From Seribacter sp963934295 (GTDB lineage: Bacteria; Verrucomicrobiota; Verrucomicrobiia; Opitutales; Seribacteraceae): a DNA stretch of 64,000 nucleotides. The stretch is taken from positions 98,400 through 162,399 of the forward strand of contig CAWVXY010000002.1 of NCBI GenBank assembly GCA_963934295.1. Reading direction: 5' to 3'. A model generated the notes under the pieces. The model saw nothing but the letters and a program-made list of their open reading frames with translations. It had not been told where the DNA came from and searched no databases. Within the stretch, counting starts at the first letter, position 1, and each line of letters begins with the position of its first letter. The translations under genes were made by a program, and so were the position numbers. This document shows, piece after piece, positions 62,983 through 64,000 of this stretch.

Positions 62983-63026
62983 TTGGCGCACCATTCACGA
63001 TCCGTGAATCATAAATGGTACGCCAA
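62983..63026 (-). promoter_or_regulatory. Large inverted repeat between flagellin genes
   Basis: Arms 62983-62995 and 63014-63026 match over 12 of 13 positions (the mismatch is a G.U pair on the minus strand). Inside them ATTCACG (62993-62999) and CGTGAAT (63003-63009) form an alternative perfect 7-bp stem. No clean T-run follows, so it is more likely an mRNA-stability or attenuation element, or a protein-binding site, than a simple terminator. Confidence 0.6.
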
Positions 63027-63043
63027 ATCATGAAGACTAAGTC

Positions 63044-63898
63044 TTATTTTCGGCCAAAATTGAGCAAGTCGAGAACAATACCCATATTTAGGTTAGACTG
63101 TGCTAGTGCCGCACTTGCTGCGTACACCTGCACATTATACTTTGCATAGTTAGTTACTTCATCTGCGACATCGACATCCATAATTCGACTGTTCGCCTCT
63201 TGCAAGTTGGTCTTACTTGTAGCAAGGAAGTCTGAGGAGAACTGCAACCTAGATGATGTTGCTCCACTTGTTGCCCGGAGACTGGCAACATTTGATATTG
63301 CCGTAGTGAGATTTCCGATACTTACTTGTGAGATCGAAGATGCAGTTGCAGTTGTAGCAGCAGCCCCTAGATTTATTCCCCCGACACTAAGGGCCTCGCT
63401 CAGGTTTAATGAACTGATCGAGATCGATGATCCAGAATCTCCTCTCGTTGATATAAAAACATCCTTGGAGTTGGACGCTGTGGAGAAGAGGCTCAAGGAG
63501 TTAAAAGTCTCACTGGAGAAACTATTAAGAGATTTTTGTAATTCCTTGAACTCTGAAGCATAACTAGCTTTATCAGAGGATGTTGCAGTTCCACTTCCAT
63601 AGCTCGTTCGAATCGTTGACATCCGATCTAGAATACTCGCGACAGACTCTAAAGCACCATCTTGAGTGTCGGTAAAAGATAAAGCATTATCGACATTGTT
63701 TTTAGTTGCGTTGGTTACAGTAATAGCATGTCTCAGTTTCATTGAAACAGCTAAGCCTCCTGGGTCATCAGATGGTTTATTTATCCGATTCCCACTTGAA
63801 AGACGCATCAGGCTTTTACTTAGCAATGATTGTGCGTTCCCAAGTTGCAGGGCGTTGTAGTTTGAGGTCGTACTACCTCCTCCTAGATTTAAGCTCAT
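63044..63898 (-). CDS. Flagellin, short form
   Basis: 284 residues. The N terminus has LLSKSLMRLSSGNRINKPSD and NNVDNALSFTDTQDGALES, the classical D0/D1 helices. The C terminus has NSRIMDVDVADEVTNYAKYN and ALAQSNLNMGIVLDLL followed by the unusual extra NFGRK. The middle is Ser/Ala/Thr-rich and short, so this is a minimal filament subunit without D2/D3. It starts 13 bases after another flagellin and is likely in one operon with it. Confidence 0.92.
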   Translation of the reverse strand: MSLNLGGGSTTSNYNALQLGNAQSLLSKSLMRLSSGNRINKPSDDPGGLAVSMKLRHAITVTNATKNNVDNALSFTDTQDGALESVASILDRMSTIRTSYGSGTATSSDKASYASEFKELQKSLNSFSSETFNSLSLFSTASNSKDVFISTRGDSGSSISISSLNLSEALSVGGINLGAAATTATASSISQVSIGNLTTAISNVASLRATSGATSSRLQFSSDFLATSKTNLQEANSRIMDVDVADEVTNYAKYNVQVYAASAALAQSNLNMGIVLDLLNFGRK

Positions 63899-63911
63899 TC
63901 CTAAGCTCTCC

Positions 63912-64000
63912 TTAGAGAAGTAGTAGTGCAGTGGAAGAAGACTGATTTGCCTGTGACAACATGGCAGCTGACGCTTGAGTCAGGATATTGTATTTTGCAA
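63912..64000 (-). CDS. Flagellin C-terminal end (partial, cut by window edge)
   Basis: The minus-strand frame ending with TAA at 63912-63914 encodes the last 28 residues of another flagellin: AKYNILTQASAAML and SQANQSSSTALLLL, the canonical D0 end. Its AKYN junction matches the same place in the adjacent short flagellin. The rest lies outside the window. Confidence 0.85.
   Translation of the reverse strand, partial: AKYNILTQASAAMLSQANQSSSTALLLL

Noticed and set aside
1..64000. CRISPR arrays, insertion sequences, integrases, prophage genes
   Set aside because: No repeated spacer pattern, transposase or integrase motif, or terminal inverted repeats were seen in any frame.

Overview
The window reads as chromosomal DNA of a free-living, probably marine, member of the Verrucomicrobiota, most likely the Opitutae side. 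This is inference from gene content and protein style. The indicators are an LL-diaminopimelate aminotransferase, a formylglycine-type sulfatase, a Gfo/Idh/MocA oxidoreductase beside a sugar-type MFS carrier, a DUF6807/PmoA-like protein, two secreted PQQ-type beta-propellers, a single-haem 'planctomycete-type' cytochrome with leucine-rich repeats, and flagellins. Base composition is moderately AT-rich. Clear Shine-Dalgarno sequences are scarce. No rRNA, tRNA, CRISPR array, transposase or integrase was found.

Layout. 1-5 kb: a gene tail, a secreted EEP-family phosphohydrolase, a conserved protein of unknown function, signal peptide peptidase SppA and the Fe-S maturation protein SufT. 5-9.2 kb: a sugar or aldose utilisation style group (beta-propeller, Gfo/Idh dehydrogenase, MFS carrier). 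9.3-12.6 kb: glnS and gltX. 12.6-20.8 kb: an atypical SDR, a duplicated cysteine-motif secreted protein, carB-purU, a sulfatase and a membrane-anchored TPR-FKBP fusion. 20.8-27.2 kb: a DJ-1/MDR pair, FmdB, a DUF4013 protein, ispA plus a methyltransferase-like protein, and a GYF-TM-MORN protein. 27.2-29.7 kb: an overlapping RNA-metabolism operon apaG / beta-CASP nuclease / rph. 29.8-33.6 kb: purH, an M48 lipoprotein protease and an M20 dipeptidase. 33.6-37.5 kb: a phnDCE-type ABC importer and two tandem Pal/OmpA lipoproteins. 37.6-40.3 kb: a CbiX-like protein, an EamA carrier and a DUF6807 protein.

40.4-41.8 kb is an AT-rich, gene-poor patch holding an orphan methyltransferase-like gene and a possible 40-residue ORF; it looks recently acquired. 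41.8-47 kb is a secreted or periplasmic group (cytochrome-LRR, beta-propeller, HEAT-like/PA14-like protein, alpha/beta hydrolase, quinone-oxidoreductase-like MDR). 47-58.5 kb carries a LysM amidase, an outer-membrane barrel, a DUF374 acyltransferase, an ABC-2 exporter, dapL, an SDR, a CNT nucleoside carrier, a LON-domain protein, a Cdd1-type HhH protein, an Smr protein, and a MIF/tautomerase gene overlapping a MarR regulator.

58.5-64 kb is the most distinctive part: four flagellin-family genes in a row on the minus strand (one cut by the window edge). Two of them carry a shared central domain of about 180 residues that I do not recognise. Five bases after the last flagellin comes a STAND-like P-loop ATPase with a C-terminal membrane hairpin. 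This block is my best candidate for an undescribed system. The working idea, inference only, is a specialised filament made of ordinary and decorated flagellins with a dedicated membrane ATPase.
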